A DNA stretch of 64,000 bases, from the NCBI RefSeq assembly GCF_001886695.1, contig NZ_CP018097.1, positions 868,001 to 932,000 on the forward strand, given 5' to 3'. The position numbers and the translations under genes are program-made. Below, piece by piece: positions 16,418 through 28,633 of this stretch. This stretch comes from Aurantiacibacter gangjinensis. GTDB taxonomy: Bacteria; Pseudomonadota; Alphaproteobacteria; Sphingomonadales; Sphingomonadaceae. Within the stretch, counting starts at the first letter, position 1. Every line of letters starts with the position of its first letter. A model generated the notes under the pieces. It was given only the letters and a program-made list of their open reading frames with translations. It searched no databases and was not told the origin of the DNA.

Positions 16418-16579
16418 GAGACTTAATAGCGGCGATGGAATGTCTGCAACTGGGTGGATAGCGGATTGTCTGGTTTTATAGAATATATCGCCTCAAGCTG
16501 CCGCTGAATCGGATAGACCCTGAGTGATTGGTTACAAACTAAACAGTTGCGCAATTGATCGGGCACGACCCCGACTGCC

Positions 16580-17110
16580 ATGAGGTTCGCGCGCTCTCTT
16601 TCGATTGCCGCGGTCGTTTTCGGACCTGCGCTATTTTTCGTGGGCTGGTATTTTCTGTCACCTCGTTACGCTATCTCACAGCTCAGTGATTGGAACACAA
16701 CGTCTCAGGAACTGACCGCTTTTTACGATCGTGACAAAGTGCGATCGAGCTTCGAGCAGCAGATGTTGCCGCAATTCGAGACATATCCGCTTCCTTTGAC
16801 AAAACACGTTGTTCTCGATGCGATGACCGATCCAAATGCGATCAGAGCCTTCGTCGTCGAACCTTATGGAGACTGGCAATTCGCGGCCGCTTTAGGCCTA
16901 CCCGACGAACTTAACTCTGAGGATTCGACAGGAGTGATGCCACGATTGATGGAGACAACGGAGAATTGGGAGTTTGAACGAATAGGGATCGATGAGTTTA
17001 TCGCCTCTCCTTCTGATCGCGATGACCAGAAAGGTAACTCGTATCGGTTCGAGCGAGATGGATTGCGCTGGCGCCTGGTCAGCATCAAACTGACGACAAA
17101 AATCAGGTAA
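16580..17110 (+). CDS. DUF2939-domain protein, low GC
   Basis: A 176-residue protein with one N-terminal membrane segment (residues 8-26) and the DUF2939 pattern YFLSPRYAISQL followed by a predominantly alpha/beta domain. Function unknown; it is likely anchored with its bulk in the periplasm. A hand count over 16621-16920 gives 153 of 300 bases G or C (51%), clearly below the ~63-65% of its neighbours, and codons such as ACA, TTT and CGT are common. That suggests either horizontal acquisition or relaxed selection. It stands alone, with 162 bases upstream and a convergent peptidase downstream. Confidence 0.75.
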   Translation: MRFARSLSIAAVVFGPALFFVGWYFLSPRYAISQLSDWNTTSQELTAFYDRDKVRSSFEQQMLPQFETYPLPLTKHVVLDAMTDPNAIRAFVVEPYGDWQFAAALGLPDELNSEDSTGVMPRLMETTENWEFERIGIDEFIASPSDRDDQKGNSYRFERDGLRWRLVSIKLTTKIR

Positions 17111-17150
17111 TCAAAAGCCATCTGACAACGACCGTAAACGGGTCGGAAGC

Positions 17151-17195
17151 TGAAAAAAGGGAACACGGCGCGCCGCCCAACTATGCAGCGCGCCG
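17151..17195 (-). terminator. Possible terminator of the S46 peptidase gene
   Basis: On the minus strand CGGCGCGC pairs with GCGCGCCG, and a run of six T follows after about seven bases. The gap before the T-run makes it imperfect. On the plus strand the DUF2939 gene ends just before it. Confidence 0.45.
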
Positions 17196-17208
17196 CATTG
17201 TAAGTTCC

Positions 17209-19380
<2,172 letters not shown>

Positions 19381-19487
19381 AGGTGGCAACCTCTCAGGCA
19401 AAACGATCCGGCGACGCGCGTCGGGGCGCGTCATTGCCGTGGCTTTTGAACCGTTTGTTCGCCCAAGTAAATTGCTGTCGCCCGCCG

Positions 19488-20015
19488 TTACCCCTTTGCG
19501 CGTTCAATGCTCTCAAGCACGATGCGCTTGGCTTCCGCCGCATCGCCCCATGCGCCCACGCGCACCCACTTTTCGGCTTCCAGATCCTTGTAGTGGGTGA
19601 AGAAGTGCTCGATCTGCTGGAAGATGATGCTGGGCAGGTCCTTCGTCTCAGCGATGTCGGAATAGTAGGGGAAGGTGGTGTCCACCGGCACGCAGATCAG
19701 CTTCTCGTCGCCGCCATGCTCGTCTTCCAGGTTAAGCACGCCGATGGCGCGGGCGCGCACCACGCAGCCGGCGATGAAGGGGCTGCGCGCGATCACCAGC
19801 GCGTCCAGCGGGTCGCCATCGGGCGAGAGCGTGTGCGGCACGAAGCCGTAATTGGCCGGATAGCGCATCGGCGTATGCAGGATACGGTCGACGAACAGCG
19901 CGCCCGACGGCTTGTCGAACTCGTATTTCACCGGCTCGCCGCCCGTAGGCACTTCGATGATGACATTCAGGCTCTCGGGCGGATTGTCGCCGACCGGGAT
20001 ATGTTCGATACGCAT
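19488..20015 (-). CDS. ppa: Inorganic pyrophosphatase
   Basis: 175 residues, the usual length of a bacterial family I soluble pyrophosphatase, which hydrolyses pyrophosphate to drive biosynthetic reactions. Typical active-site segments are present: YEFDKPSG, RYPANYGFVPHT, DGDPLDALV (the D-x-D-P-x-D motif) and the later Lys and Tyr residues in FTHYKDLE. The ATG at 20015 begins the conserved MRIEHIPVGDNPP; a longer frame adds 12 non-conserved residues. AAGGGA lies 13 bases before the start. It is divergent from hisS with only about 130 bases between. Confidence 0.95.
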   Translation of the reverse strand: MRIEHIPVGDNPPESLNVIIEVPTGGEPVKYEFDKPSGALFVDRILHTPMRYPANYGFVPHTLSPDGDPLDALVIARSPFIAGCVVRARAIGVLNLEDEHGGDEKLICVPVDTTFPYYSDIAETKDLPSIIFQQIEHFFTHYKDLEAEKWVRVGAWGDAAEAKRIVLESIERAKG

Positions 20016-20145
20016 GGTGGTGCTTGTGTCCCTTGTGGAATCTGGTGGCACCCCCTCCCAAAACTGGGGCAGCGCCTAGCGCAGCCCTTGTGAAATGGCG
20101 AGAGGGGATTTGCCATTGCGACATAGGTCGGTAAGGGCACGGGCC

Positions 20146-21504
20146 ATGGGCAAGGCAAAGACACCGCAGGCCATTCGCGGCACGCAGGACATTTTCGGCG
20201 CCGAGGCGGAGGCTTTCGCCTTCGTGGTCGAGACCTTCGAGCGCGTGCGCAAGCTTTACCGCTTCCGCCGCGTGGAAATGCCGGTGTTCGAAAAGACCGA
20301 AGTGTTCAGCCGCGCCATCGGCGAGACGACCGATGTGGTCTCGAAGGAGATGTATTCCTTCGACGATCGCGGCGGGGAATCGCTGACACTGCGGCCCGAA
20401 TTCACCGCCGGGATAGCGCGCGCCTATCTGTCGAACGGCTGGCAGCAGCACGCCCCTTTGAAGGTCGCGACGCACGGGCCGCTGTTCCGCTACGAGCGCC
20501 CGCAAAAAGGCCGATATCGCCAGTTCCACCAGATCGACGCCGAAATCATCGGCGCGGCGGAACCGCAGGCCGATGTCGAGCTGCTGGCGATGGCCGACCA
20601 GGTGATCCGCGAGCTCGGGATCGAGGGCGTAACGCTGCACCTCAACACGCTGGGCGATGGCGACAGCCGCGAGGCATGGCGCGCGGCGCTGGTCGCGTAT
20701 TTCAGCGCAGTGCGCGGCGAGCTGAGCGAGGATTCGCAGGAGCGGCTGGAGAAGAACCCGCTGCGCATTCTGGACTCGAAGGATCGCCGCGACCGGCAAT
20801 TCGTCGCCGATGCGCCGAAGATCGATGCCTTCCTGTCCGATGAGGCAAAGGCATTCTTTGATGCGGTGACGAGAGGGCTGGATGCGGCAGGCGTAGGATG
20901 GAAGCGCGCGGAAAGCCTCGTGCGCGGCCTCGACTATTACCGACACACCGCGTTCGAGTTCATCCCCGATGAGGGCTCGGCAGCAGCGGATGCGCTGGGT
21001 TCGCAGAGCACGATCCTCGGCGGCGGGCGTTATGACGGGCTAATGGAAAGCCTCGGCGGCGCGCCGACACCGGCGGTCGGTTGGGCTGCGGGGATCGAGC
21101 GGCTGGCGATGCTGGTGGGTGAGAAGGGTGAAGTTGACGCGGTCTGTGCCATTGTAGTGGAAGACGATGGTCTGCAATCGGTAGCGGCAGATCTCGCCAT
21201 GTATCTTAGGGCCACGTTTAGCCATCGAGAGCGACCGCAAGGTTTCCCAGTCGAAATTTTCAGTTCGGGCTCTCGACGTAAGCGATTTGACAAAGCCAGC
21301 AGGTCTGAGGCGCGATATCTAGTCGTCTTAGGTGCAAGCGATCAACTGGGCACCGCATTGCTCAGAATTCGAAGCGACTACAGCGGTGGAGCTTTCTATT
21401 CGAGAGTGTGGGATTGGCTCAGAAACGGTCGGATTGAAGATCAGTCTCAATATCAGGCTGACACTTTACAAAAGGGCGGCGAGATCAGCTTCGCGATTTT
21501 ATAG
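20146..21504 (+). CDS. hisS: Histidyl-tRNA synthetase with atypical C-terminal domain
   Basis: A 452-residue class II synthetase charging tRNA-His. Motif 1 region (AIRGTQDI), motif 2 ([20 protein letters not shown]) and the HisA signatures ([23 protein letters not shown]) are intact. The start at 20146 follows TAAGGG and gives the family N-terminus. From about residue 325 the anticodon-binding domain is strongly diverged (HREGPQ-like loop, basic [24 protein letters not shown], then a tail unlike normal HisS). The DNA from 21121 to 21480 falls to 188/360 G+C (52%) from about 67% just before. A palindromic repeat follows the stop by 3 bases. The catalytic core is surely HisS; the tail may have been replaced. 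Confidence 0.93.
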   Translation: MGKAKTPQAIRGTQDIFGAEAEAFAFVVETFERVRKLYRFRRVEMPVFEKTEVFSRAIGETTDVVSKEMYSFDDRGGESLTLRPEFTAGIARAYLSNGWQQHAPLKVATHGPLFRYERPQKGRYRQFHQIDAEIIGAAEPQADVELLAMADQVIRELGIEGVTLHLNTLGDGDSREAWRAALVAYFSAVRGELSEDSQERLEKNPLRILDSKDRRDRQFVADAPKIDAFLSDEAKAFFDAVTRGLDAAGVGWKRAESLVRGLDYYRHTAFEFIPDEGSAAADALGSQSTILGGGRYDGLMESLGGAPTPAVGWAAGIERLAMLVGEKGEVDAVCAIVVEDDGLQSVAADLAMYLRATFSHRERPQGFPVEIFSSGSRRKRFDKASRSEARYLVVLGASDQLGTALLRIRSDYSGGAFYSRVWDWLRNGRIEDQSQYQADTLQKGGEISFAIL

Positions 21505-21507
21505 CTC

Positions 21508-21594
21508 GTCACCCCGGACTTGATCCGGGGTCCAGCTTTTCTTTTGGACCGACGCTAGTAAGGAAGCTGGATCCCCGCCTTCGCGGGAATGACG
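21508..21594. repeat. Long palindromic repeat (REP-like, family B) between hisS and prfA
   Basis: The ends GTCACCCCGGACTTGATCC and its partner CGCCTTCGCGGGAATGAC carry two small hairpins. CCAGCTT and AAGCTGG pair further in, making one long stem of about 87 bases. This is a known widespread alphaproteobacterial repeat type. It fills nearly the whole hisS-prfA gap. Confidence 0.9.
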
Positions 21595-21606
21595 AAGCGA
21601 GATTGC

Positions 21607-22674
21607 ATGACCATCCCCGCCGAACGCCTTTCCCAGATCGCCAATCGCTTCGCCGAGCTCGAAGCGCGCATGGCGTCTGGCCAGTTGGAGGGCGAGGCGT
21701 TCGTGCAGGCGAGCCGCGACTATGCTGAGTTGGAGCCCGTAGCGAAATCCGCTGGCGAGGTCGCCGCGATGCGCGAGGAAATCGCGGGCCTCACCGAGAT
21801 GCTCGCCGATCCCGAGATGAAGGCCATGGCGGAGGAGGAACTCGCACAGCTCAAGAAGGCGCTCCCCGAAGCCGAGCGCGCGCTGTCCATTGCCATGCTG
21901 CCGAAAGACGCAGCCGATGCGCGGCCTGCCATGCTGGAAATCCGCGCCGGCACGGGGGGTGACGAGGCGGCGCTGTTCGCAGGTGATCTATATCGCATGT
22001 ACGAGAAGTTCGCTGCCGAGCAGGGTTGGAAGGTGGAGCCGGTGAGCATGGCCGCAGCAGACGTAGGCGGCTTCAAGGAGATCGTCGCCAATGTCACCGG
22101 CACGGGCGTGTTCGCCAAGCTGAAATTCGAGAGCGGCGTCCACCGCGTGCAGCGCGTGCCCGTCACCGAGAGCGGCGGGCGCATTCACACCAGCGCGGCG
22201 ACCGTCGCGGTGCTGCCCGAGCCGACCGAGGTGGATGTTTCTATCGACGACAACGATCTGCGCATCGACATCTATCGCTCGTCCGGCGCGGGCGGCCAGC
22301 ACGTCAACACGACCGATTCCGCGGTGCGCATCACGCATATCCCCACGGGCATCGTCGTCGCGATGCAGGACGAGCGCAGCCAGCACAAGAACCGCGACAA
22401 GGCGATGAGAGTGCTGCGCGCGCGCCTGTATGAAAAGCGCCGCGAGGATGCGCATGGTGCCGAGGCCGAAGCGCGTAAGGCCATGGTCGGCAGCGGCGAC
22501 CGCTCCGAACGCATCCGCACCTACAATTTCCCGCAAGGCCGCGTGACCGATCACCGGATCGGGCTGACGCTGCACAAGCTGCCCGAAGTGCTGGAAGGCA
22601 CCGGCCTTGGCGAACTCGTCGACGCGCTGATCGCAGAGGACGAGGCGAAGCGGTTGGCGGCCATGGATGGGTAA
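21607..22674 (+). CDS. prfA: Peptide chain release factor 1
   Basis: 355 residues, the usual RF1 length. It reads UAA and UAG stop codons and triggers peptide release. The stop-codon recognition tripeptide is Pro-Val-Thr in [18 protein letters not shown], and the universal GGQ (about residues 229-231, [16 protein letters not shown]) is present. RF2 would carry SPF instead. The ATG at 21607 starts the conserved MTIPAERL. No good ribosome-binding site is visible, because the palindromic repeat ends only 12 bases upstream. In most relatives prfA sits next to prmC, as here, and PrmC methylates the GGQ glutamine. Confidence 0.96.
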   Translation: MTIPAERLSQIANRFAELEARMASGQLEGEAFVQASRDYAELEPVAKSAGEVAAMREEIAGLTEMLADPEMKAMAEEELAQLKKALPEAERALSIAMLPKDAADARPAMLEIRAGTGGDEAALFAGDLYRMYEKFAAEQGWKVEPVSMAAADVGGFKEIVANVTGTGVFAKLKFESGVHRVQRVPVTESGGRIHTSAATVAVLPEPTEVDVSIDDNDLRIDIYRSSGAGGQHVNTTDSAVRITHIPTGIVVAMQDERSQHKNRDKAMRVLRARLYEKRREDAHGAEAEARKAMVGSGDRSERIRTYNFPQGRVTDHRIGLTLHKLPEVLEGTGLGELVDALIAEDEAKRLAAMDG

Positions 22675-22682
22675 TCACGACC

Positions 22683-22798
22683 CCGCTCACCCTGAGCCTG
22701 TCGAAGGGTCGCCCTTCACTTCTCGCGCCGCGCTTGAAGAAAAAGCAGCCCTTCGGAGTCACAGACGGCGCTCAGCGCCACCGGCTCAGGATGAGCGG
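22683..22798. repeat. Palindromic repeat (variant of family A) between prfA and prmC
   Basis: Arms CCGCTCACCCTGAGCC (22683-22698) and GGCTCAGGATGAGCGG (22783-22798) are complementary with one mismatch. A smaller hairpin GAAGGG-TCG-CCCTTC lies inside. The CTGAGCCTGTCGAAGGG block relates it to the element upstream of rpoN. It ends 3 bases before the TTG start of prmC. Confidence 0.8.
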
Positions 22799-22800
22799 AG

Positions 22801-23649
22801 TTGGTAGTTGGTCAAGCCATCCGCGAAGGTGCGCAGCGCCTTTCGGCCACCAGCGAAACCGCTCGGCTCGATGCCGAGTTGCTGATGGCGCACGCTTTGG
22901 GCATGTCACGATCCGAGATGCTGCTGCGTCATATGCAGGATGAAGCACCGGACACATTCGCAACGCTCATCGACCGCCGCGCTGCGTATGAACCTGTCGC
23001 CTATATCATCGGCACCCAGGAGTTTCTCGGCCGTAGCTTCGCCGTGTCACCTGCCGTCCTCATTCCGCGCAGCGATAGCGAAAGCGTGGTGCTGGCGGCA
23101 CTGCAATCGGCCCCCGATGCGCGTTCGGTACTCGATCTCGGCACCGGATCTGGGGCGCTGCTGTTGTCCCTGCTGGCCGAATCTCCGGAAGCGAAGGGCA
23201 CGGGGATTGACGCTTCTGAGGCCGCGCTGGAAATTGCGTCAAGCAATGCCGCGCGACTGGGCGTGAGTGAGCGCGCCACGCTGCTGGAGCGGGACTGGAC
23301 GAAGCACGACTGGCGCGAAGGGCTGGGCCGGTTCGATCTCGTTATCGCCAACCCGCCCTATGTCGAAACCCACGCCGAACTGGACCGCGACGTGCGCGAT
23401 TTCGAGCCGCAATGCGCACTTTTTGCCGGCGAAGACGGTCTGGACGATTACCGCATAATTATTCCGCAACTGCCTAATCTGTTGGCACCAGGCGGTGTGG
23501 CAGTGCTCGAGATTGGCGCACTGCAGGCGCGGGCGGTGTCGGCGCTGGCAGAGTCGCAGGGCTTCCGAGTCGAAACCCACCACGACCTTGCCAAGCGTGA
23601 CCGCGCCCTGGTGCTGCGACAAAGGGCTTGGCAAAGCGCGAATCAGTAG
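22801..23649 (+). CDS. prmC: Release factor glutamine methyltransferase
   Basis: A 282-residue SAM-dependent enzyme that methylates the GGQ glutamine of release factors. An N-terminal helical domain (residues 1-75) is followed by the methyltransferase domain with LDLGTGSGALLL (SAM site) and the substrate-binding NPPYVETH (the NPPY motif). The start is TTG: an in-frame TGA lies nine bases upstream and no in-frame ATG occurs until about residue 28. The preceding bases (GCGGAG) belong to the edge of the palindromic repeat, so the repeat defines both the ribosome-binding site and the start. It is functionally coupled to prfA just upstream. Confidence 0.93.
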   Translation: MVVGQAIREGAQRLSATSETARLDAELLMAHALGMSRSEMLLRHMQDEAPDTFATLIDRRAAYEPVAYIIGTQEFLGRSFAVSPAVLIPRSDSESVVLAALQSAPDARSVLDLGTGSGALLLSLLAESPEAKGTGIDASEAALEIASSNAARLGVSERATLLERDWTKHDWREGLGRFDLVIANPPYVETHAELDRDVRDFEPQCALFAGEDGLDDYRIIIPQLPNLLAPGGVAVLEIGALQARAVSALAESQGFRVETHHDLAKRDRALVLRQRAWQSANQ

Positions 23650-23847
23650 CTACCTCTAATCACAGGCCATGAGCGTGGGACGCTCGGCCGACACTCCGAA
23701 ATTTGCTGGTTTGCGGTGGGAAAGCTATCGGCCGATATAGGCAAAGACGGAAGCAGCAAGCACCATGCTGTGTGCGTGGCGCAATATTGCGAGGGGTCGA
23801 TTGGCGCATGCCGTGTGCATCGCCTGACGTGAGGAAGTGAAGTTCCC

Positions 23848-24510
23848 TTGAACAACAACAGAAACAACAATCGTCGTCGTGGTCGCGGTAACAATCGTGG
23901 CGGGGGCGGCCCGCAGAACCAGGCCAACCGGATCGATTCTCGGGCACGCGGCAATGCCCCGCAGATGCTGGAAAAGTACAAGAAGCTGGCGAATGACGCT
24001 GCCTTGAACGACGACCGGGTGCAGACCGAATACTACCTGCAGTTTGCAGATCACTATTTCCGCGTGATCGCCGACAACAAGGCGCAGAAGGACGAGGCCC
24101 GCGCCAAGCGCGATGCCGAACGCGGCGATAACCAGTCCTCCGATGATGACGACGACGATGGCGACGATGCCCGTCAGGATCGCAATCGCGGCAGGCGCGG
24201 CAACCGTCAGCGCCGCGACGATCGGGACGGTGACGATTTCGACCAAGGCAATGAGGGCGCGTCCGGCGACCAGGAAGACGATGACAATCCGTTCACCAAG
24301 GACACTCGCAAGCCCAAGGCGCGCAAGCCCCGCAAGGCGAGGGATGCAGAAGAGGCCGTGAACGATGATGGCAGCCTCGATCCCGGCCTGCTGCCGCCGG
24401 CCATCGCCCGTGCCGACGATGAAGGCGAGGAAAAGCCAAAGCGTCGCACGCGCACGGTGCGCAAGCCCAAGGATGATGGCGGCGAAGAAGCGCTGGAAGC
24501 TGTCAGCTAA
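23848..24510 (+). CDS. DUF4167-domain protein, Asn/Arg/Gly-rich N-terminus
   Basis: A 220-residue highly charged protein. The N-terminal low-complexity RGG-like segment (NNRNNNRRRGRGNNRGG) is followed by the conserved DUF4167 core (residues 25-85: RARGNAPQMLEKYKKLANDAAL...QFADHYFRVIAD), then a long disordered Asp/Arg/Lys-rich tail. Function is not established; the composition suggests RNA binding (inference). The start is TTG, since an in-frame TGA lies 18 bases upstream and GAGGAA is 11 bases before it. It lies between prmC and lnt on the same strand; placement beside prfA-prmC is common in alphaproteobacteria and hints at a translation-linked role. Confidence 0.85.
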   Translation: MNNNRNNNRRRGRGNNRGGGGPQNQANRIDSRARGNAPQMLEKYKKLANDAALNDDRVQTEYYLQFADHYFRVIADNKAQKDEARAKRDAERGDNQSSDDDDDDGDDARQDRNRGRRGNRQRRDDRDGDDFDQGNEGASGDQEDDDNPFTKDTRKPKARKPRKARDAEEAVNDDGSLDPGLLPPAIARADDEGEEKPKRRTRTVRKPKDDGGEEALEAVS

Positions 24511-24542
24511 TCACCGCCGATAAAGAGGCTTTGCGCCAGCAC

Positions 24543-26138
24543 ATGAGGCACGCTCAGCCCGCATTCCTCAATATTCTCACCGAGCGCCCGCGGCTTTCCG
24601 CGCTGGCGCTCGGCCTGCTGTCGGCCACGGGCTTCCAGCCGCTCGGGCTGTGGCCGGTGGCGCTTGTCGCCATGGGCCTGTTCGGCCTGATCGTTGCAGA
24701 TGCGCCGAACTGGAAAAGCGTTCTATGGCGCGGCTGGCTGTTCGGCTGGGCGCATTTCACAGTCTCGAACAATTGGATCGCCAAGGCGTTTACCTTCCAG
24801 GCGGAAATGCCCGAAGTGCTTGGCTGGTTCGCCGTGCCGCTGCTGGCGATATATCTCGCTGTCTATCCTGCCATTGCCGCCGGCTTTGCCCGTGCGGTCG
24901 TGAAAAGCGAACGTGGTTTGGCATTTGCACTGGCGCTGGGTGCTGGCTGGATCGTGACCGAATGGCTGCGCGGCTGGGTGTTTACCGGCTATGCGTGGAA
25001 TCCGTTTGCGATGGTCTTGCTCGGCCCGTTCGACCGGCCCGGACTCGCTGCCATGGCGCCGGTCATGGGCACATACGCCGCATCGGGCCTCGCCGTTTTC
25101 GTGAGCGTTGCAGCCATGCAGATGCTGCGCGCGCGGCAATGGTTCGCGGGCGCGATTGTCGCCGCGCTTTTGACCATCGGCATGTACCTGCCGCCGGTCG
25201 CGCCGCGCGAGGGCACGCTGGCGGTCACGCTGGTCCAGCCCAACATCCCGCAGCCCGATATCAGCGATGTCACGAAATTCGAGACGAACTATGCGCGCCT
25301 CGCCATGCAAACGCGGCGCGCCGCCTCGCAGGACGGACGGCGCCTAGTGCTTTGGCCGGAAAGCGGAATGTCGGATTATTTGCGCGATGGTTATCCGCAG
25401 CGCTTCTACGCACGCACCACGGCCATGGGCAGCCCTAGCTATGCGCGCCGCCGGCTGGGCGCAACAATCGGTGAAGGCAGTGCGCTGCTGACGGGTGCCA
25501 TCGAACTTGAAATCGGGGCAGACGAAACAGGCCGAATAAGGGCGTTGGCTGCGCGGAACGCGGTGATTGCGTTAGACCATAGCGGAGAAATACTCGGGGG
25601 CTATTCCAAGGCCGAGCTGGTCCCCTACGGTGAATATCTTCCCATGCGCAGCCTGCTGGAGCCGCTCGGCCTTTCGCGCCTCGTGCCCGGCGCCATCGAT
25701 TTCTGGCCCGGCCCCGGTCCGCAAACGCTCGATCTCGGCGAGTATGGCAGGGCGAGCCCGCAAATCTGTTATGAGATCATTTTCCCCGGCCAGGTGACCT
25801 ATCGCGCCGACCGGCCGGACTTCATCTATAACCCGTCCAGCGAAGGCTGGTTCGGCAGTTTCGGCCCGCCGCAATTTATGGCGCAGGCGCGGATGCGCGC
25901 GATCGAGGAAGGGCTGCCAGTGCTACGCGCCACCACCACCGGCATCAGCGCGGTGATCGACGCGCGCGGCGTGGTGCGCCATTATCTCGGCATGTATGTC
26001 GCGGGCCGCATCGACACCGTGGTTCCGCCCGCCGCATCTGCCACGCCTTTCGCCCGATTCGGCAATGCACTGTCGCTTTTCTGGGCAGTGCTTTTCCTTG
26101 CCGCTGCTCTGGTTGCCATGCGGAGGCAGCCCCGTTAG
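24543..26138 (+). CDS. lnt: Apolipoprotein N-acyltransferase
   Basis: A 531-residue inner-membrane enzyme that adds the third acyl chain to lipoproteins. Several membrane helices fill residues 10-200, then a periplasmic nitrilase-like domain carries the Glu-Lys-Cys triad: Glu in [12 protein letters not shown], Lys in [17 protein letters not shown] and Cys in [12 protein letters not shown] final helix closes the protein. The ATG at 24543 is chosen over a TTG 12 bases earlier, though both are possible. metK follows after 53 bases. Its presence fits the many predicted lipoproteins in this window. Confidence 0.95.
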   Translation: MRHAQPAFLNILTERPRLSALALGLLSATGFQPLGLWPVALVAMGLFGLIVADAPNWKSVLWRGWLFGWAHFTVSNNWIAKAFTFQAEMPEVLGWFAVPLLAIYLAVYPAIAAGFARAVVKSERGLAFALALGAGWIVTEWLRGWVFTGYAWNPFAMVLLGPFDRPGLAAMAPVMGTYAASGLAVFVSVAAMQMLRARQWFAGAIVAALLTIGMYLPPVAPREGTLAVTLVQPNIPQPDISDVTKFETNYARLAMQTRRAASQDGRRLVLWPESGMSDYLRDGYPQRFYARTTAMGSPSYARRRLGATIGEGSALLTGAIELEIGADETGRIRALAARNAVIALDHSGEILGGYSKAELVPYGEYLPMRSLLEPLGLSRLVPGAIDFWPGPGPQTLDLGEYGRASPQICYEIIFPGQVTYRADRPDFIYNPSSEGWFGSFGPPQFMAQARMRAIEEGLPVLRATTTGISAVIDARGVVRHYLGMYVAGRIDTVVPPAASATPFARFGNALSLFWAVLFLAAALVAMRRQPR

Positions 26139-26191
26139 AGCCTCGCCGCAACGAATTCCCCAAATACCTATACGAGAAGGCAATCTCCAAC

Positions 26192-27403
26192 ATGCGCCAA
26201 TCATTTCTGTTCACGTCCGAAAGCGTTTCCGAAGGTCATCCGGACAAGGTGTCCGACCAAATTTCCGATGCCATCGTCGACCTGTTTCTTTCCAAGGACT
26301 CGGAGGCGCGGGTCGCCTGTGAAACGCTTACCACGACGCAGCGCGTGGTGCTGGCGGGTGAAATTCGCGGGCAAGGCATCATGGATACGGATGGCAACTG
26401 GGCCGAAGGCGTGGAGCAAGAAATCGAGGACACCGTGCGCGGCGTGGTGAAGGATATCGGCTATGCGCAAGACGGTTTCCACTGGGAATCGCTGACCTTC
26501 GAAAACCACCTTCACGGTCAGAGCGCGCATATCGCGCAAGGCGTGGATGCGAGCGGCAACAAGGATGAAGGCGCGGGCGATCAGGGCATCATGTTCGGCT
26601 TTGCCTGCGACGAGACGCCCGACCTGATGCCCGCGCCCATCGATTACAGCCACAAGATCCTGGAGCGGCTCGCCGCCGACCGCAAGAGCGGCCACGCCGC
26701 CTTTCTGGAGCCGGACAGCAAGAGCCAGGTGACGCTGCGCTATGAGAACGGCAAGCCGGTCGCCTGTACCGCTGTGGTCGTCTCCACCCAGCACGCCGAA
26801 GGCTACGACGAAGGCGAGAAGGAAGAAGAACTGCACGCCTATGTGAAGGCGGTTGTGGCCGATATCCTGCCCGACGGTTTCGTGACCGAGGACACGGTCT
26901 GGCACATCAACCCGACCGGCAGCTTCGTGATTGGCGGACCCGATGGCGATGCCGGCCTGACGGGCCGGAAGATCATCGTCGATACCTATGGCGGTGCGGC
27001 CCCGCATGGTGGCGGCGCCTTCAGCGGCAAGGACCCCACCAAGGTGGATCGCAGCGCGGCCTATATTACGCGCCATCTCGCCAAGAACGTGGTTGCCGCC
27101 GGGCTCGCCACGCGCTGCACCATCCAGATCGCTTATGCCATCGGCGTGTCGGAGCCGCTCTCGCTCTATGTCGATACTCATGGCACCGGCACGGCGGACG
27201 ACGCCGCGATCGAGGATGCCATTCGCGGTATGGACAAGCTGGGCGGTCTGACGCCTCGCGGCATCCGCACCTATCTGGGACTCAACAAGCCGATCTATCG
27301 CCAGAGCGCGGCCTATGGCCATTTCGGCCGGACGGCGGATGGCGACCTCTTCCCTTGGGAACGGACCGATCTCGCTTCCGATCTGAAAGCGGCATTGGGC
27401 TGA
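26192..27403 (+). CDS. metK: S-adenosylmethionine synthetase
   Basis: A 403-residue enzyme that makes S-adenosylmethionine from methionine and ATP. Signatures include [20 protein letters not shown] at the N-terminus, [33 protein letters not shown] and the loop [25 protein letters not shown] lies 11 bases before the ATG. The 53-base leader after lnt has no SAM riboswitch that I can recognise. It is likely co-transcribed with lnt, and it supplies the cofactor for the methyltransferases nearby (trmB, prmC). Confidence 0.97.
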   Translation: MRQSFLFTSESVSEGHPDKVSDQISDAIVDLFLSKDSEARVACETLTTTQRVVLAGEIRGQGIMDTDGNWAEGVEQEIEDTVRGVVKDIGYAQDGFHWESLTFENHLHGQSAHIAQGVDASGNKDEGAGDQGIMFGFACDETPDLMPAPIDYSHKILERLAADRKSGHAAFLEPDSKSQVTLRYENGKPVACTAVVVSTQHAEGYDEGEKEEELHAYVKAVVADILPDGFVTEDTVWHINPTGSFVIGGPDGDAGLTGRKIIVDTYGGAAPHGGGAFSGKDPTKVDRSAAYITRHLAKNVVAAGLATRCTIQIAYAIGVSEPLSLYVDTHGTGTADDAAIEDAIRGMDKLGGLTPRGIRTYLGLNKPIYRQSAAYGHFGRTADGDLFPWERTDLASDLKAALG

Positions 27404-27418
27404 TTTGACGGGGCGGCG

Positions 27419-28633
27419 ATGAGTTTCACCGCTCCGTCGCCGCCATTCGACCATAGGCGTATCATCGCGCTCGATGCCCTTCGCGGCGCTGCCGTGGGCG
27501 GCATCGCGCTAATGAACATCTACGTCTATGCGCTGCCCTCGCCCGCCTATTTCAACCCGCTGGCCGCCGGGTATGAGGGTGTGGCCGACATCGCGGTATG
27601 GGCGACGAGCTTTGTCTTCGTCGACAACAAGTTTCGCACTCTGTTCGCCATGCTCTTCGGCCTAGGCTGCGCAATCCTGTTCGAGCGCGACGATAATAAT
27701 CCGCTGCTGCGCCACTATGCGCGCATGGCAGTGTTGTTTTTGTTCGGGCTCGCCCATGCGATCCTGTTAGCGAATAACGACATTCTGCGGCTCTACGCTG
27801 TCTGCGGTCTTCTCCTTCCTTTCGTCTTCGATCTTGGCGTGAGGCAGCTATGGCTGTGCACCGGAGCGCTGATGGCAGCGCATGTCGGCATGGGCACTGT
27901 CGGCGCGCTCGGCTGGTTTGCCGGAGGATTCGGCGCGACGGCGGACACGCTGGCCCTCGCCAATGCCGTGTTCGGTACCGATCCTGAAACGATTGCCTCG
28001 CTCGATCAGCGCAATGTGGAGAGCTTTAGCGAACGTATCGAACGGCGCGCGGACGGCGCGCTGGAGGCGCTTCTGGTTCTCTCTTCCTCGCTTGTCTTGA
28101 ACCTGTCGGCCATGCTCGCGGGCATCGCGCTGTGGCGCGGCGGATTGCTGAAGGGCGAGTGGGACGCTGCGCGCACGCGGCGCCTGGCCCTGGTCACAGC
28201 GTCTATCGCCATTCCGGCGCTAAGCGCTTTCGCATGGTTGAACATCGCTACGAACTTCCACCCCGGACTGGTCGGCGGAGTCGCGCTGTTCTGGTCCGCG
28301 CCTTTCGACCTGTTGCTCGGTATCGCGTATGCCGCGCTTGCCATGCTGGCTTTTGCCAGAGGCGGATGGCTAACGCGGCGGCTGACGGCGGCGGGGCGGC
28401 TGTCGCTCACCAATTATGTGGCGACGAGCCTTATATTCGCGCTGCTGTTCTACAGCTGGGGGGCCGGTCTGTATCGCGCGTTTAGCCGGGTAGAATTGTT
28501 CGCGCTGGCATTCCTGCCGATGGCATTGATGCTGGTCTGGTCACCGCTTTGGCTGGGATTCTTCCGGCAGGGGCCGCTCGAATGGCTCTGGCGCAGCCTT
28601 TCCGCTGTCAGGCCGAAGCCGTTTTTGCGCTAG
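27419..28633 (+). CDS. DUF418 (YeiB-like) membrane protein
   Basis: A 404-residue polytopic inner-membrane protein with about ten hydrophobic segments. The opening RIIALDALRGAAVGGIALMNI and the C-terminal block with LTNYVATSLIFALLFYSWGAGLY are characteristic of the DUF418/YeiB group. Function is unsettled; relatives are proposed transporters or acyl-transfer-like membrane proteins. It starts 15 bases after metK, so it is probably the last gene of that transcript. Its last 26 bases overlap the end of the convergent MFS gene. Confidence 0.85.
   Translation: MSFTAPSPPFDHRRIIALDALRGAAVGGIALMNIYVYALPSPAYFNPLAAGYEGVADIAVWATSFVFVDNKFRTLFAMLFGLGCAILFERDDNNPLLRHYARMAVLFLFGLAHAILLANNDILRLYAVCGLLLPFVFDLGVRQLWLCTGALMAAHVGMGTVGALGWFAGGFGATADTLALANAVFGTDPETIASLDQRNVESFSERIERRADGALEALLVLSSSLVLNLSAMLAGIALWRGGLLKGEWDAARTRRLALVTASIAIPALSAFAWLNIATNFHPGLVGGVALFWSAPFDLLLGIAYAALAMLAFARGGWLTRRLTAAGRLSLTNYVATSLIFALLFYSWGAGLYRAFSRVELFALAFLPMALMLVWSPLWLGFFRQGPLEWLWRSLSAVRPKPFLR

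Noticed and set aside
22734..22943. ATG-started frame across the prmC start
   Set aside because: It runs in another frame through the repeat and the PrmC N-terminal coding region and stops quickly.
26139..26191. SAM riboswitch in front of metK
   Set aside because: The leader is only 53 bases and shows no pseudoknot or hairpin that I can match to SAM-II or SAM/SAH types.
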